Shown here in pieces: positions 34,869 to 47,838 of a stretch of 64,000 nucleotides of DNA. Source of the DNA: Collybiopsis luxurians FD-317 M1 (Eukaryota; Basidiomycota; Agaricomycetes; Agaricales; Omphalotaceae); contig KN834780.1 in the NCBI GenBank assembly GCA_000827265.1, forward strand, positions 118,030 through 182,029. The letters run 5' to 3'. A program made the position numbers and the translations under genes. Position 1 is the first letter of the stretch; each line of letters opens with the position of its first letter. The notes below the pieces were generated by a model. It was not told where the DNA came from, did no database searches, and was given only the letters and a program-made list of their open reading frames with translations.

Positions 34869-36224
34869 TCATTTACTTCGATAATACAGCGCGAGCTTTT
34901 CGGAAACGGCGGGCGCTCCATCTCTATCAAACCCTACCAAACCCGCGCGTGCTATGCGAAGCAGTTCATCACCCAACTTGAAACGAAGAGGGATATCTTC
35001 ACGACGCGTATCCGCAGGATTCAGGATAGCGAGGATAACAGCATCCTCAAAGGCCATAGTTTCACCATGACCGATAGCTGGAATCCGTAAGCTTGACGTT
35101 GATAGCTTACCGAGCTCTCAAAAGAACTCACAAGGAATCATGGCATGGGCGGAAGGCAAGACCGTCCATTGACCCGAGTAGGTAGATCCAACATCGACCG
35201 AACATTTGTAAAGTCAAGAAATTATCGGAATTGGGGACCAAAATCCTCGAATTGAGCCGCCTGAGTGGATGGTACATGGAAGCCTATACAAAATTCCCGA
35301 CCAGGAAAGCTGAGGAACGAGGTACTGAAGTATAACCAATACCAACGTATCGACTTCACTTTGATCACGCTCATCCATATGGACGCCCATAGCCAGGGAT
35401 AAGGAAAAGAACCCGTGCATCCGGAGAGGCTACCAATCGAATCCTTGAGTAAGATTGTCGCCAGAATTAGCAGAATCGAGAAGCCACCTAGAGCTCGCAG
35501 CACAGGTATGCAGTGCGACTTTGTCTTGTCCAACGCTAGTAGATTGAAGAGTAGACTATCGAATGATAGCGAGTATCAGTCATAAAGGAAGGAAAAGAAC
35601 AGAGCGATGAAAGATAAAAAGACTTATACCATCGGCAGCGACGAGCAGATCCGGCTTTCGAGATTCTTCTCCGCTAATTTAGTACGAGGGTACCTTCGCT
35701 CGGACCCCACGAAATGGCTCGGGTTCCAACGTACAATTTTGCAGGAGGTTCTTCCCCTTCTCCAAAAGCTATGCGTTGCAGAATGGTGCAAAAACACCAT
35801 TCCTACCAAACGCGAGTGAACTTGTGAGAAGTCAAAGAATGTAAACTCTTGCAAACAGTACCGTACTGGCCCTTGATATTCCCATGCAGTAATAGCAGCA
35901 CTACCCTTATACTGAGTGTAGTAATCTACACTAAGTCGATTGGCATGCCGTTCAATAGTTAGAGACATTCAAAACCTCTAACCCTCTCGCCGGTTGCTCC
36001 ATAGTTGTCGAAGATACGGACCGCATTAAGTAGATGATAATCAATGGCGGTCTGAAGCTCACTGAAAGTGGAGGAGGCCTCAAAAACCTGTAGAGACGAA
36101 TAGAATTATCCCCTCTCAGGTGATGCATCCACACTCATACCTCTACAAAGCGTCCTTGCCATCGAGAAACAGTGTCTGCGGAGATACCACCCGAACCTCC
36201 ACTGGCAATGATGATTTCTAACAT
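34869..36224 (-). pseudogene. Salicylate-hydroxylase-like FAD monooxygenase, decayed copy 2
   Basis: Minus-strand relic, better preserved than copy 1. MLEIIIASGGSGGISADTVS (FAD Rossmann, with the first Gly of GxGxxG changed to Ser) runs to FVE, then VFEASSTFSELQTAIDYHLL, NAVRIFDNYGA. Later pieces: AFGEGEEPPAKLYVGTRAIS, GPSEGTLVL, GEESRKPDLLVAADGI (the conserved D-x-x-x-A-A-D-G motif), VALHTCAASSRWLLDSANSG, MHGFFSLSLAMGVHMDERDQ, a WTVLPSAHAMIPC segment (decayed GDAAH motif) and MAFEDAVILAILNPADTRRE. Pieces lie in different frames, with stops between some of them and the GDAAH motif changed, so it is probably non-functional. The family hydroxylates aromatic substrates using FAD and NAD(P)H. It lies 3.4 kb upstream of GMC2 on the opposite strand. 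Confidence 0.72.
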
Positions 36225-36239
36225 CGGCGTCTTTTTTCG

Positions 36240-37790
36240 AATTATCGGGGAAACATTACACTGGAGAATCAATGTACCAGAACTGAAAATCGACCCGTGC
36301 CAGGCCGAGCCCCATCGATCGCGAGCCTAGATGAAGCAAATGGTTTACACGTCGAAAGCCATCGAGGCTTGTTTGGCACAAGAACTTCTTGAGAACTACT
36401 CTTGTCGATCTTCTTCAATCTTTCATACTTTCGAATACTTTCGGTCCGAATTAGTGTTCTAGTTGAGCGACATTGAACATCTTTAGATTTCGTCATCCCT
36501 TCTATAATTCTTACTGCCAAGGCATGTGATTCGGCGTCTCTTTCTTTCTTTCAGCGTCTTAGCTTGCGACGCCAACGCCGTTCTCGATATCAGTGTCTTC
36601 AACACCAACAGAGACATTGCCAACAACCTCAGTACTTCCTGTGGATGCTGCTGTCAACCCAGAAGCATCTGCAACATCCACGTCATCCTGCTATCAATGC
36701 GCTGAGGACCCCCAACATCAGTTTCGTTCCTCTTTATCGGTTTCGTTTGACTTGTTGCTCTATGAATATCCTGTAAATTCTTCTCGTACTGGCCACGTCA
36801 CCGAAGCTGAATGAATCTCGTCGACATCTTCTATCGCCGACTCTATTCAGCTCAGGGTTTCACTTACTTCTTCCTTGAACGTCATCTACATCCTCGCTGT
36901 CATATCTTTATTTCAGCGAAATGTTTCTAGGTCTGACAATGCTGCATCTGCCTCCACGCTTTCACGCTTGCACCCCATTTCAACAGGATGTATATCGTTG
37001 TGAATAATCTAGTGCTCCGACTTGGACTGACATCTCCTAGTAACGGTCTTCAAGCTGACCGGGTGGAGAAGGTACAGGCGAAGCGTACGTGTTTATTAAC
37101 GCATACACATTCTGTAGAATCAGAATCAAAGCGTCAGGTAAAGGAAAGAGGACACAATGGTATGTAAACTTTTATCTTCCTGAACATCCATCTAATCTGT
37201 TCAACAGGATACTGCAGCCCCGGCCACTTCAATTCTCATTGTATCCACACCCTCAAACACAGCTACCTGGCTTTCGCCGCATCTTTATGTGAGTACGATG
37301 TTTATAGTTTTGGGCGCAACTGATTCCAATATTCTTAGCTTTCGTGTATGCTCGCTGTCCGATTGTGCATTGTTTGAGAATTGTACGGTACGTGTATAAT
37401 ACCGTTTTTCGATGCTGTATATAGTAAATAGTGTTTAAATGCAAACGAGCCCAAATGGGCGGAGCGAGCCAAATGAATGATGGAAATATTGTAGAACTGG
37501 TTTTTTGATGAGCTCAAATGATCTACCCTACGGTGCTCGCTTTGGCTCATTCCAGCTTGTCGTTATTCCGGATTCCGGATTCCCGAGCCCCAGCCGAGCG
37601 AAAACGAGCATCATCGATTCAGTTTGTATGGAGCTGTCAAAGGTGACGCTCGTTTTCGCTTGGCCTCGCGCAGGTCGATTTTCAGCGAGTTAATCAACGT
37701 TTGCCTCCGTTTCCTTCCTTCCTTCCGCTTGGCCTGGCACAGGTCGATTTTATCAATGTTTGCCTCCGTTTGCTCCGGTAACGGCGGAAA
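36240..37790. other. About 1.5-kb block present only in the second duplicate
   Basis: In copy 1 the start of the salicylate-hydroxylase relic (25,160) is followed within about 100 bp by the shared GMC upstream region. In copy 2 these are 1.5 kb apart, so this block is an insertion here or a deletion in copy 1. It holds Ser/Thr/Pro-rich open frames (36,564-36,814) and a diverged tandem repeat near 37,665-37,775 (CGCTTGGCCT ... CAGGTCGATTTT ... GTTTGCCTCCGTTT twice). No domain recognised. Confidence 0.5.
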
Positions 37791-37799
37791 GAGAAAACT

Positions 37800-39655
37800 T
37801 ACCCCTTTATTGCACGCTCTCCGCATTGATCCTAAGCTGGTCGACAGAACCAACCATAACCGAGTCATGATGCTGGGCCACAGAGGAAGTGAAACTTTGA
37901 CTCAGTATCATTCCGAGCGTCTGTACTTCTTGTGCCATCCGACACTAGTCGCATCAGTTAACCATGGCTGGCTGTGTACACGCCGGGAGCCTCCTCTGTC
38001 GTTCGCTGATCTGCAAGTCGGTTCTAGCAGGTCGGTTCAGTGGTTCGTTTCGACAGACGAGAGAGACGGCGAAGGAACAATAAAAAGATTCATTCCATGA
38101 ATGATTGAAGGACATCAAAATTGAAAGAAGGATTGCACTAGAGGAGTTAAGCGCCGGCTCTGGCTCTAACAGTTGAGAGCTAGGTATATACGTGCCTCTT
38201 CTCATCTCAGCTAAGGTACGCAAACTCAATCAACGCACCTTCGATCAATGTACCTTAGGATGGGGAAGGGGGTGGATAGTTCGAAGCGTTCGAATCGAGA
38301 TCCCGAGCTCGGGACTCCAGATGGCACAGCGTGTAGTATACTTCGGCCCTCATTACCGGCCTTCCGCATCCTCAAGGTTTGCGGGAAGCGGCCGTTGGCT
38401 TAAAATAGCAGTTTCGGTTTCTTCAACACTTGTTTAGTTGTATTTGTTTAACATTTTGGGGGAGCCAGGCCTGCCAAATCATACGGAACCACCTTCCGAC
38501 GACACCACCTGTGAGTCAATTGCTATCGAAATTAACGGTTTGTTCTTTCTTTAGGCATCAGCTCTGTTTCCGGCTCTTGGGTTATGTCAAAATCTCAAAT
38601 ACAATTAAACACAACGAAAATTCAGAACTGCAAAACTTTATGCAAATGGCAGTAGTAAATCATATGTCACTGTTTGACGCAACACTTGCTGGGCACTTAT
38701 TAGTACAACATACCCGCCAACGATGATTGCATCACGATCCACCACGCCGCGCCACCATCGAGGAAGAGATATGAATATGGAAAAAGCCGACACTTATGGC
38801 AGAGGCGCTCTAAACCGCCACCAAATCCGGGGTCCAAAATTCTTTTGTTTGCGTAATTCTGTTCCCCTTCAGAATCCACGCCGTTGTTGGCCTTTGATGC
38901 GCCATAACGAGAATCGTCACTTGACAGTACTCCACACCTCGCTCCATGACCGCGACAATTTCTGGGAGCTACCTTTCTCCTTGCAGCCAGTTTTGCAACG
39001 ACATCAATATTATTGGCAGTGACAACGGCACGCGCAGTTCATTTAAGTACAAATAAACAGCGGCCTGGCTTTGACCTAATCCTGTACCCAGATGTCTGCG
39101 ACGTGGACCACGATGCTGTGACAGCGAGGTTAACAACCGAGGAACCAAAAAAAAGCCATCAACGGAGCGGCGTCTGGTGCATTTTGATAGGCGGTGGAGG
39201 CTGTCTCGATTGTGGCCGAATGTGGCCGAATGTATTAATTTTGAATTCGTTTTGGTGGCTGTCTACTGATCCGTCCCCCGCCTACCAAAATGTACTAGAT
39301 GTAATAGGACACGACCCGCTTTCTGCATCTGGGTACGAGATTAACTTAGACCAAGCCGACCCGACTCGACTGTCGACATCACTGCATCTAATTATACATA
39401 CCTGGGTTACTGCCATGCAATGGCAGTCAGTTATAGTTAGACAATCTTAGCGGTTTGTTCCTCTTTCACAACGTCTCATCGCCACTAGCCGTCCAACAAT
39501 GACAAACTGTCGGCTGGGATTCTGCAAAATGGTACAAAAAGGCCAATCCCACTTACCTTGAGAGCATTCCGGTTGCCCCTCTTTCCTTCCAGATTCTTTT
39601 TCTAAATTATCCCTTTTCTTTATCTTCGTATTCTTCGTCCTTTTAATAACTTATC
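37800..39655. other. Upstream region of GMC2, homologous to 25.2-27.1 kb
   Basis: Collinear with the GMC1 upstream region but diverged by point changes and small gaps. It has a single copy of the 72-bp unit at 38,100 and the conserved hairpin at 39,171-39,301. Nothing coding is supported. Confidence 0.55.
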
Positions 39656-42375
39656 ATGTTTCCTCTGGGCCTTCGCGCTTTGAGCATCCTCGCGTCTGCA
39701 GGCGTTCTAAACGCCGCTTTGTCGCGTCGTTCTAGCCTTACCCCAGACCTGGGGGGCTTAACTGCAAACATTACTGGTGAAGACCAAACTTTTGACTTCG
39801 TCGTTATTGGAGCAGGCACCGCTGGCATTGTAAGTTTTATAATTTAGGAAATTTACAACATTGATGGATCCTTTCATAGCCCATTGCTTATCGTCTCTCA
39901 GAAGATCCCTCGGTGACAGTAGCACTTATTGAAGCCGGTCAGTTCTACGAGTACGACAACTCGCCTGTTTCCTCCACTCCTTTTGGTGACCTCTTCGGCG
40001 TTGGAGCTTCGGCATCCGAGATCGACCCAGCTATAGATTGGGGTTTTATATCCGCTCCAGTCCCTGGTGCTAACAACCGGAACGTACATTATGCTCGCGG
40101 CAAGGCTCTTGGTGGTTCTTCAGGTAAGTTCATCAATACCTTCAGCGAACTATGGTTTGTAATTACTGAATGGGACCTCAGCACGTAACTTCATGATCTA
40201 TCAGAGGCCCACCAAGGGTACTCTACAGCAATGGGCGGACGATGTCGGTGATCAGAGTTACACCTGGGACAATTTCCTCCCTTACTTTGAGAAAAGCATC
40301 AAGTTCACTCCCCCGGACCAGTCGGTTAGGGCGGCGAATGCCACAGCTGACTACGATGCATCTGTCTTTACACCCGCGGGAGGTCCTCATCAAGTCTCGT
40401 ACCCGAAATATGCGGAACCACTCTCGAGGTACAGCTACATTATTCCAATACGACCCGTTTTGCTGATGAGGTGTGCGCAATGAATAGCTACATGCCAGAT
40501 GGATTTAGTGAAATCGGAATNNNNNNNNNNNNNNNNNNNNNNNNNNNNNNNNNNNNNNNNNNNNNNNNNNNNNNNNNNNNNNNNNNNNNNNNNNNNNNNN
40601 NNNNNNNNNNACTCTACAGCAATGGGCGGACGATGTCGGTGATCAGAGTTACACCTGGGACAATTTCCTCCCTTACTTTGAGAAAAGCATCAAGTTCACT
40701 CCCCCGGACCAGTCGGTTAGGGCGGCGAATGCCACAGCTGACTACGATGCATCTGTCTTTACACCCGCGGGAGGTCCTCATCAAGTCTCGTACCCGAAAT
40801 ATGCGGAACCACTCTCGAGGTACAGCTACATTATTCCAATACGACCCGTTTTGCTGATGAGGTGTGCGCAATGAATAGCTACATGCCAGATGGATTTAGT
40901 GAAATCGGAATTGCTCCCACCAAAGATTTCAATTCTGGCACAGTCAATGGATCGCAATATCCTGCATTCACCATCGATCCCAACGGGTCATTCAGGGCCT
41001 CTTCTCAGGAAACCTTTTTGACAGCTGCTGCTGGCCGAAGCAATCTCAAAGTCTTTGATTTGACATTGGCTAAGAAGATTCTCTTTAATAATAATAAGAC
41101 TGCCGTTGGTGTTCAAGTCAATTCCACTGGCTTTCCTCTGTTCAATCTCAACGCGACTAAGGAGGTCATTCTCTCAGCGGGAGTTCTACAATCTCCCCAA
41201 CTTCTAATGGTTTCTGGTGTCGGGCCTAAAGCCACCTTGGATACTTTCAAAATTCCTATTGTTTATCAGAACGAGAACGTTGGACAGGTATGCATTCGCT
41301 TATTTCTCTTTCCTCTAATATCAACCCTTCATAGAACATGTGGGATCACGTCGGAGCTGCTGTAACCTACCAAATTAATACAGATAGTGCAACTCGTCTT
41401 GTTAATGTCAGTCCATTTCGCCTTTCTTGAAACTGTCACTCACCTCCTGATCCAGGACTTGCAATTCCAGCAAGAAGCCCTCACTGAGTGGCAAACCAAT
41501 GGTACTGGACCTCTCAGCAACCCAGCCACTGACTTTTTGGCTTTCGAAAATGTTCCCGCCGATTTGCGTCAAAACTTTTCATCGGATGTTCTACAAGCAT
41601 TGGAGTCCTTCCCCTCGGACTGGCCTGAGCTTGAGGCGAGTATGAGTCAATTCATTTTCTGGGTGTGTCTCACGCCGTGGCCCTTTACAGTATCTGGTCA
41701 CCGCTGGCTATATTGGAGACTGGAGTAAGGAATCAGCCATTTTAAACTTCTCAGTGACTTGATACTAAATTAATTTTTAGCGGCACCGGATAAAAACCAG
41801 CCTTCATCTGGAAATTATGCTAGTGTATCAGCTGCTCTTGAGGCCCCGCTCTCTCGTGGCAACGTCACTATAGCTTCAGCGGACACAAATGACCTTCCTG
41901 TATTCAATCCCAACTGGCTTGATCACCCTGCCGACCAAGCAGTTGTCGTTGCCGGATACAAGCGCGTAAGGCAGCTCTTCGCCTCTGCGAGCGTGCAGAA
42001 GGTTGTTGACGGCCCTGAATACTACCCTGGTGCTGAAATCGCAACCGACGCTGAAATTTTGGAACAAATCCAAAAGACTTGTATGACGGTTTGGCACGCA
42101 TCTGTCACTTGTAAAATGGGTAAGGCCAATGACTCGCTCTCGGTAGTCGACCCCCAAGCCCGAGTTATCGGTGTTCAGAATCTACGAGTCGTTGATGCAA
42201 GCGCGTTTGCTCTCCTTCCACCTGGTCATCCCCAGAGTGTTGTCTGTAAGTTTTCTCCCCTCATGTGTTGTGTGTGAGCGTCTTAATCAATGTCTTATTA
42301 CTTTCAGATGCACTTGCCGAGAAGATTGCGGATGACATCAAAGCAACCTGGCATTTGAACCTTTTGCCGCTATAA
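39656..42375 (+). CDS. Secreted GMC oxidoreductase, copy 2 (GMC2), interrupted by an assembly gap
   Basis: Paralogue of GMC1 with the same nine-exon plan: 39656-39829, 39880-40123, 40182-40428, then (after skipping the gap artefact 40,520-40,878) 40879-41287, 41335-41406, 41456-41635, 41691-41724, 41781-42245 and 42308-42375. The result is 630 aa. Signal peptide, VVIGAGTAG, HYARGKALGGSSARNFMIYQ, GVLQSPQLLMVSGVGP, TVWHASVTCKMG and LPPGHPQS are all kept, so the enzyme is likely active. One extra Asn codon (FNNNKT) distinguishes it. The donor after exon 6 is GC (GAG|gcgagt) where GMC1 has GT. Read literally, the sequence has exon 3 twice, separated by 90 N. Confidence 0.88.
40220..40911 (+). repeat. 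Identical 301-bp blocks flanking a 90-N gap (assembly artefact)
   Basis: 40,220-40,520 and 40,611-40,911 are identical over 301 bp, including intron sequence, and are separated by N at 40,521-40,610. The block covers most of GMC2 exon 3, the following intron and the start of exon 4. Identity in intronic bases at the exact gap borders indicates that two overlapping contig ends were scaffolded without merging. Confidence 0.95.
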
Positions 42376-44640
42376 TCAATCTTATCCATCCAACAGTCTA
42401 TTTAAACTAGTCACTCCCTCATCATCTCCAACATACTGCTGGAGTCCTTCAATGCGTATCAGCAATTGGAATGCTCGCGCGGTCATAATTTTCGCTCATC
42501 CGTTTGACCGTTTGACACTTTCTTTATCTATTTCGATTTTAAATTTTCACAGTAACATTATAGCTAAATAAGGGCTAACTTATTCATAGGATACTTCTGA
42601 ATAGTGTGTGGTTGATCTGGGCTTTTCACTAATACTCCACTCTCACTTTCATTGCAACACAGTATACTTACTCCATCCACTTATCTACATTTACACTATC
42701 CTACATGTAACATATCTTCAGTAAATAATAGTCCAAATAAAGGGATTTTTTTTCTTTCTTGCTTAAAGAACACTTGTATCTAGAGCTCAGCTCTTTCAAA
42801 TACCCAACGAGCAATGTTGTTATGATCTGTTCTTTCTGATTTATGTGTCTAGCAGGATCCCAGGGTGAAAATGCTCAATGGTGGACATAGGCTTCTTATT
42901 TGCGCCACCGGTCATCCGAGTTTGGCTCTGACTTAGTTTTCAGTCGGGAATTCTACCTAAAGTTTGGGAAATACCCCTAAGTCACGCCTTATCCGATGGA
43001 AGCTTCGGCGGAGAGGGCCAGAATGTCTGCGGGTAAGCCCTGAGGCCACGAATGTGGTGGATAGCGCTAAGACATTGGCACTACGTACCGTATCATCATG
43101 TAACTCGGGTCAAACCCGAGCCGATCTGGAATCGGTAAACGCAACTCGTTCATCTATACCATGGGGATGGAGGACATTGAAATTCCAGCCATACCGCAAG
43201 GAACCCAAAGAGCGACCCCTATCTGTCACCAAACCGGGCTGGTCAAGGATGGTGTGGTAACACTTAACAATGAGTTTCAGGTGAATGTTCACTGGTTCAC
43301 TGGTCGTTAACGGGGCGAGGAGATGGTGGAGTTTACGCGTAAGAGTGGGACGCTGCAATGGATTGCGCGGCAATTATGAGCGCACAATTGAATAGAGAGT
43401 ATGCTCAGACCAGAGCAGAGCAGCGGGAAGACCGCCACATTGGTACAGTGTTCAAGGCTGTATAGACAGGCATTCAGAATAAAAATCTTAATACTCACAG
43501 CTTCGCATAGTACACATTTCACAAGACGGGTGGAGAGCACACAGAGTATGTTAGTCTCAGTGATGAATTAAGCTTTAGCTCGAATGTCGGCCTAGGACGT
43601 CAAAAGACCATTCCGTCGACTCCAACCGTTGGATACACCACAGCTTTGTGCTGTTGATCCGTGCGTCGACGCACACACTCTTCCTAGTAATCACAGAGAT
43701 AGTTGATATTCATTGTTTGCCAATGCGTACAGAGAAAGTTTAATGCTGTATTAGCCCGAAATGTCCTTCGTGCATTAGCCCTAATCCATATGGAGCTTTC
43801 GTCATTCTCTGCATTGAGAATCATAGCCTTGAGAGAGCTACAGAAGTACTATAAACGGTTAGTATCCCGTAGTGAGCCGTACGGTAGAATACGATGGGAA
43901 TCCGATAATGTATATCCAAAGACCACTCCACAAGCTTGCCGAATCCAACACGCTCTCGGGACACTCCAGCTTTATTTCTATATCTGATGTCCTAAATGCT
44001 GTCCGCCGGCCGGTCAAGAAAAGGCTCACCTAATACACTTGCTGCTGCTAATTTAGTTATTGGTTTTTTTTCTTATGAAAACCTGACGGGGTGTTGCCTT
44101 GTCACTGCATAAGGCATCTTTGCAAATTGACCGAACACTCTTGACTACGGACTGCGCTAGGCTGCTGGGCGCTGGGCGTGTCGTCTACAATAATGATGGG
44201 AGAGGTTGTGGTTGCCGCCCGATCGGCATGGCACGATGATGGGTAGAGGAAGGAAATCGATCTGGGACTCGCTCAGTTACATAGTAAAATAGGAAACAAA
44301 GATTGGAAGAAGAGCGGCAAAAAGAAGCGTAATCACATAATCTCATATGGGGCACACTTTTTGCCGAGGCTCGGCAAGTTCATTTGTCCAAGTGTGGGAA
44401 GTTATGTAACCTTTGAATGGCCCGAACAAGTAGTCGTGTTTCTTGATGCGTCGTCGTGAAGAATATTGAGCCTTCAGTACACTGTGAAGCTCGAAGTTTG
44501 CGTCAATTGGCGAGTCTATTTTCCTCTATTCAACAATTTCCTATTTTCTTTTTAGCAAAGACAGTAGTACTGTTCAGTTCGCTCGAACACCTGTGAGATC
44601 TTTTTTGCGAATGCAGATACTGGCCGCAAAAAATACCGAA
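42376..44640. other. Intergenic between GMC2 and FMO2
   Basis: An open frame of 98 codons from 42,964 has no recognisable domain and overlaps one on the other strand. No mobile element signature is evident. Confidence 0.35.
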
Positions 44641-44659
44641 TCCTCAGTCTCCGAATCAA

Positions 44660-44690
44660 CCCGAGCGACTGGTCAGGCGGTCTATGAATT
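44660..44690 (+). promoter_or_regulatory. Upstream box shared by both FMO genes (copy 2)
   Basis: CCCGAGCG then GGTCAGGCGGTCT, as upstream of FMO1, about 75-100 bp before the ATG at 44,758. Confidence 0.4.
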
Positions 44691-44757
44691 CAACTAAGAG
44701 TAGCAGTAACGAACTTAAGTAGCCAACGTCTCCTTTCCCTCTATTCCAACTTATCCC

Positions 44758-46888
44758 ATGGTCACAATACCATACAAAGGAGTCGCCACAGCATGGATGG
44801 CAGAATTTTCAGAGTGTCTTTTCCGCAGAGATGCAAACAGTACTACACTTCTTTTTCATCCAGACGGTTGGCTTCGGGACTTTCTAGTTTTCCAATGGGA
44901 CCTTCGTACTCTTCACGGGCACGACAAAATTTCATCATATCTATCATTGCACATCCATAATTCTTCACTTTTCGACTTTCAGCTAGCTTCCGATAATTAC
45001 TTCAAACCATCCTCTGGGCCAGCCCCGGGTACTGTGACAGCGGGATTCACATTTTCGACACCTATTGCCAACGGGAGAGGTTTTATCAACCTCATGCAGA
45101 CAGGAAGTGCGAGCGGAAAATGGAAGGCTTCCACTGTTTTTATGACGCTGGATAGCCTAAAGGGGCTTGAAGAGCCAAATGCGGAAGGAAACATCTATCA
45201 CAGTCGTTCCCCAACTTGGACTGAAGCACGAACATCGAGATGGCAAGCGGCAGAAAAGGGGCCGGAAGTTCTTATTAGTATGTCTTCTCAAATGCATCTG
45301 CAGTCGATTCGTGGTTGATGTTGTATTTTCAAGTTGGTGCGGGCCAAAATGGGCTACAAGTCGCGGCAAGGTTTCGACAAATGCAGATTTCAGCTCTCGT
45401 GATAGAGAGAAACGACCGTGTTGGGGATACCTGGCGCCGTCGATACCCTAGCTTGATGCTTCACACCCCACGACAGCATCATTCATGTATGTTCCGCGAT
45501 CTTATTTTCGCGGAATTGACCCGCTTACTTCCGCTATCCCAAGTGCTCTATCAACCATTCCCCCAAAATTGGCCGATCTGGACGCCTGGTGAAAAACTAG
45601 CTGATTGGTTGGAGCAATACGCCATTTCGCAAGATCTCTTGGTCTGGACTAAATCAAGTGTTGTTCCGCCTCCGGTGTATGACCGAGAGACCAAGAGATG
45701 GACCGTGAGCGTTAATAAGGCAGGAGACCTAGTCACTGTATATCCCAAGCATATTGTGATCGCGACCGGTACTTTGGGTGAGCCTTACATGCCTACATTC
45801 CACGGACAGGACCTGTTTCAAGGCCAAATTCTCCATTCCGCAACCTTTCGTGGTGGTTCTCATTTTACCGGAAAGCGATGTGTTGTAGTTGGGACGGGCA
45901 ACAGCGGAGCCGACATTGCACTTGATCTGTCGATACACGGAGCACAATCCGTTACCATAATTCAGCGCTCCTCTACATGTGTGCAACCCGCAGGGATGAT
46001 AGCGGACAGGCTTCTCACAACGTACCCAACACATCAACCCGTTGAGGTATCCGATTTTCGAGTTTTCGCCACTCCGGTGAGACGTGTTTTCGAAATTTTG
46101 GCTCATCAACGCAAGAATGCAAAGACGTGGGAGAAAGAAATGGAATTCCTCGAACGGCTTAGAGAAGCTGGGATGCAAGTTGATCTGGGACCCGATGATG
46201 CTGGTGTATTAGGTCTCGTATGGTCACGATTTGGTGGTGCGTAATCTGGCCTCAGTATCATTTTCTTGACTCACATTCCGTCAATTTAAGGATTCTGTAT
46301 GATTCTGAGTCTTTCCTCATTGCGCGGGAATGCTCACCAATAGCCCGTAGGGATGGATGTTGGATGCGGCGAACGAATAATCTCGGGAGAAATTCAAATC
46401 AAATCTGGTGTCCAGATAAAAAAGTTTTCCGAGAATTCCTTGGCCTTTGATGATGGTTCAACCATAGAAGCAGATGTTGTCATTTTTGCGTAAGTGAAAC
46501 TGGACCACTTCGACCATACTCATCGTACTTACAATTGTCGCAGTACCGGCTATCGAAGTATGCAAGAAAACCTCGAAAAGCTTTTGGGTGAGACCGTCAT
46601 CAATCAGACCAAAAGACTGCCGTATGGGATCATCGACGAAGAAGGAGAAATCCCGGCTGGCTACAGGTCTACGGGACACCCTGGTGTGAGTCTATCACTG
46701 CAGGTCTATAACGTAACTTTTCACAGATTTAGTATAGCTATGGTTCGCCCCGGGAGCCTTTCCGAATTCTCGCGTGCAGTCAAAATACTTGGTAAGTCGT
46801 ACTTTCCTTTCAACCGATATCTCCGCTTACTACGTGAATATAGGGAATACAAATTCAAGCTTTGGAACTGGGCTATATGTCTCTTTGA
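44758..46888 (+). CDS. Class B flavin monooxygenase with NTF2-like N-terminal domain, copy 2 (FMO2)
   Basis: Paralogue of FMO1 with the same exon plan: 44758-45277, 45334-45486, 45544-46236, 46351-46489, 46544-46685, 46738-46791 and 46844-46888, giving 581 aa. The N-terminal NTF2-like domain (AWMAEFSECLFRRDANSTTL; LFHPDGWLRDFL) is followed by IGAGQNG, FQGQILHSATF (FMO motif), VGTGNSGADIA and the C-terminal ATGYRS. All nucleotide-binding glycines are kept and every junction keeps phase, so it is likely functional. Changes relative to FMO1 are mostly substitutions without frame loss, which argues for selection on both copies. It lies downstream of GMC2 in the same direction; a minus-strand F-box gene follows. 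Confidence 0.9.
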
Positions 46889-47838
46889 TAAATGATTAGG
46901 GCAGTTCCGGTAGCGAACCATGTTCTTGATTCAAAGCAATCTAGTAAATCCTCACATACTCTGCAAACATTGAAGGTGATCCAAAGGTGATCTAGATCAC
47001 TACATGATTGACGTCAGGTAAAAGCACATTCTCAGCCTTCAGGCCTCAGGTCAGAGCTTAGTGGGAATTGACAGAGGAATTCATAGCGTGTCTCTTGGTA
47101 TTGATGCGCGCTTCGGTTGAACTACAGTTCCTCCATCTTTTTTGAGGACTATAACGGTAACTGCAGAGATAGTCTGAATGTCATTGTCAATAATTTTTTA
47201 ATATTCCACTCAGAAGGTGTCAAGTATATAGTAATACCACCAAATCTATCACCTTCGACCGAGCAGAATTCTCCACTGAGACTGTGCTGGAGTCTCAAAT
47301 TGAGAGTGGGAGTTTTGCCTGGTAGAAGAAGATTTTCCTCTATGAAGTCTATTATACCTGTTACCCAGCAATATTGTATCCGCCGAGTTGAGAATTTGCC
47401 ATTTGTCCTTCCGAGGATCCCTCTGACAACTCGGACAAGGAACAACAAAAGAGCTCAGTAGTGACCACTATTTCGATGTTTAAACAGTGCATTCCGAATA
47501 TTATATGAAACCAGTTTTCAATGTCTTTTCGTGAAACAATATTTGGCTAACCTGTTTCCGTCAGTGCCGCCATGTTTGATATCTATTCAACTGGTAGTAG
47601 ATGTCCACCAAAGCATCCTCCTGAATTCTCTCTACCCGCGGGCCAAACATAAAATACAGACTGGATCATTCTATAGGTTAATTCTATAGTAGGCGAAGGA
47701 CTATTTATCCAGTGTGCCCGTACCTGGCCGTAACCTAGATACTGTTCTTATACCTGTGTGGGATCATGGAATTAGAGTTACTGTTCTCCGTCTGACAAGT
47801 ATTTTCACTCACTGCTTTGGAAGTTAAAGTCTACAGAG
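46889..47838. other. Intergenic; nothing recognised
   Basis: Open frames on both strands at 47,117-47,461 are mirror images of each other and carry no motif. It contains the 3' flanks of FMO2 and the F-box gene. Confidence 0.35.

Noticed and set aside
42964..43260. 98-codon open frame between GMC2 and FMO2
   Set aside because: Overlapped by an opposing frame of similar length; basic, no conserved pattern.
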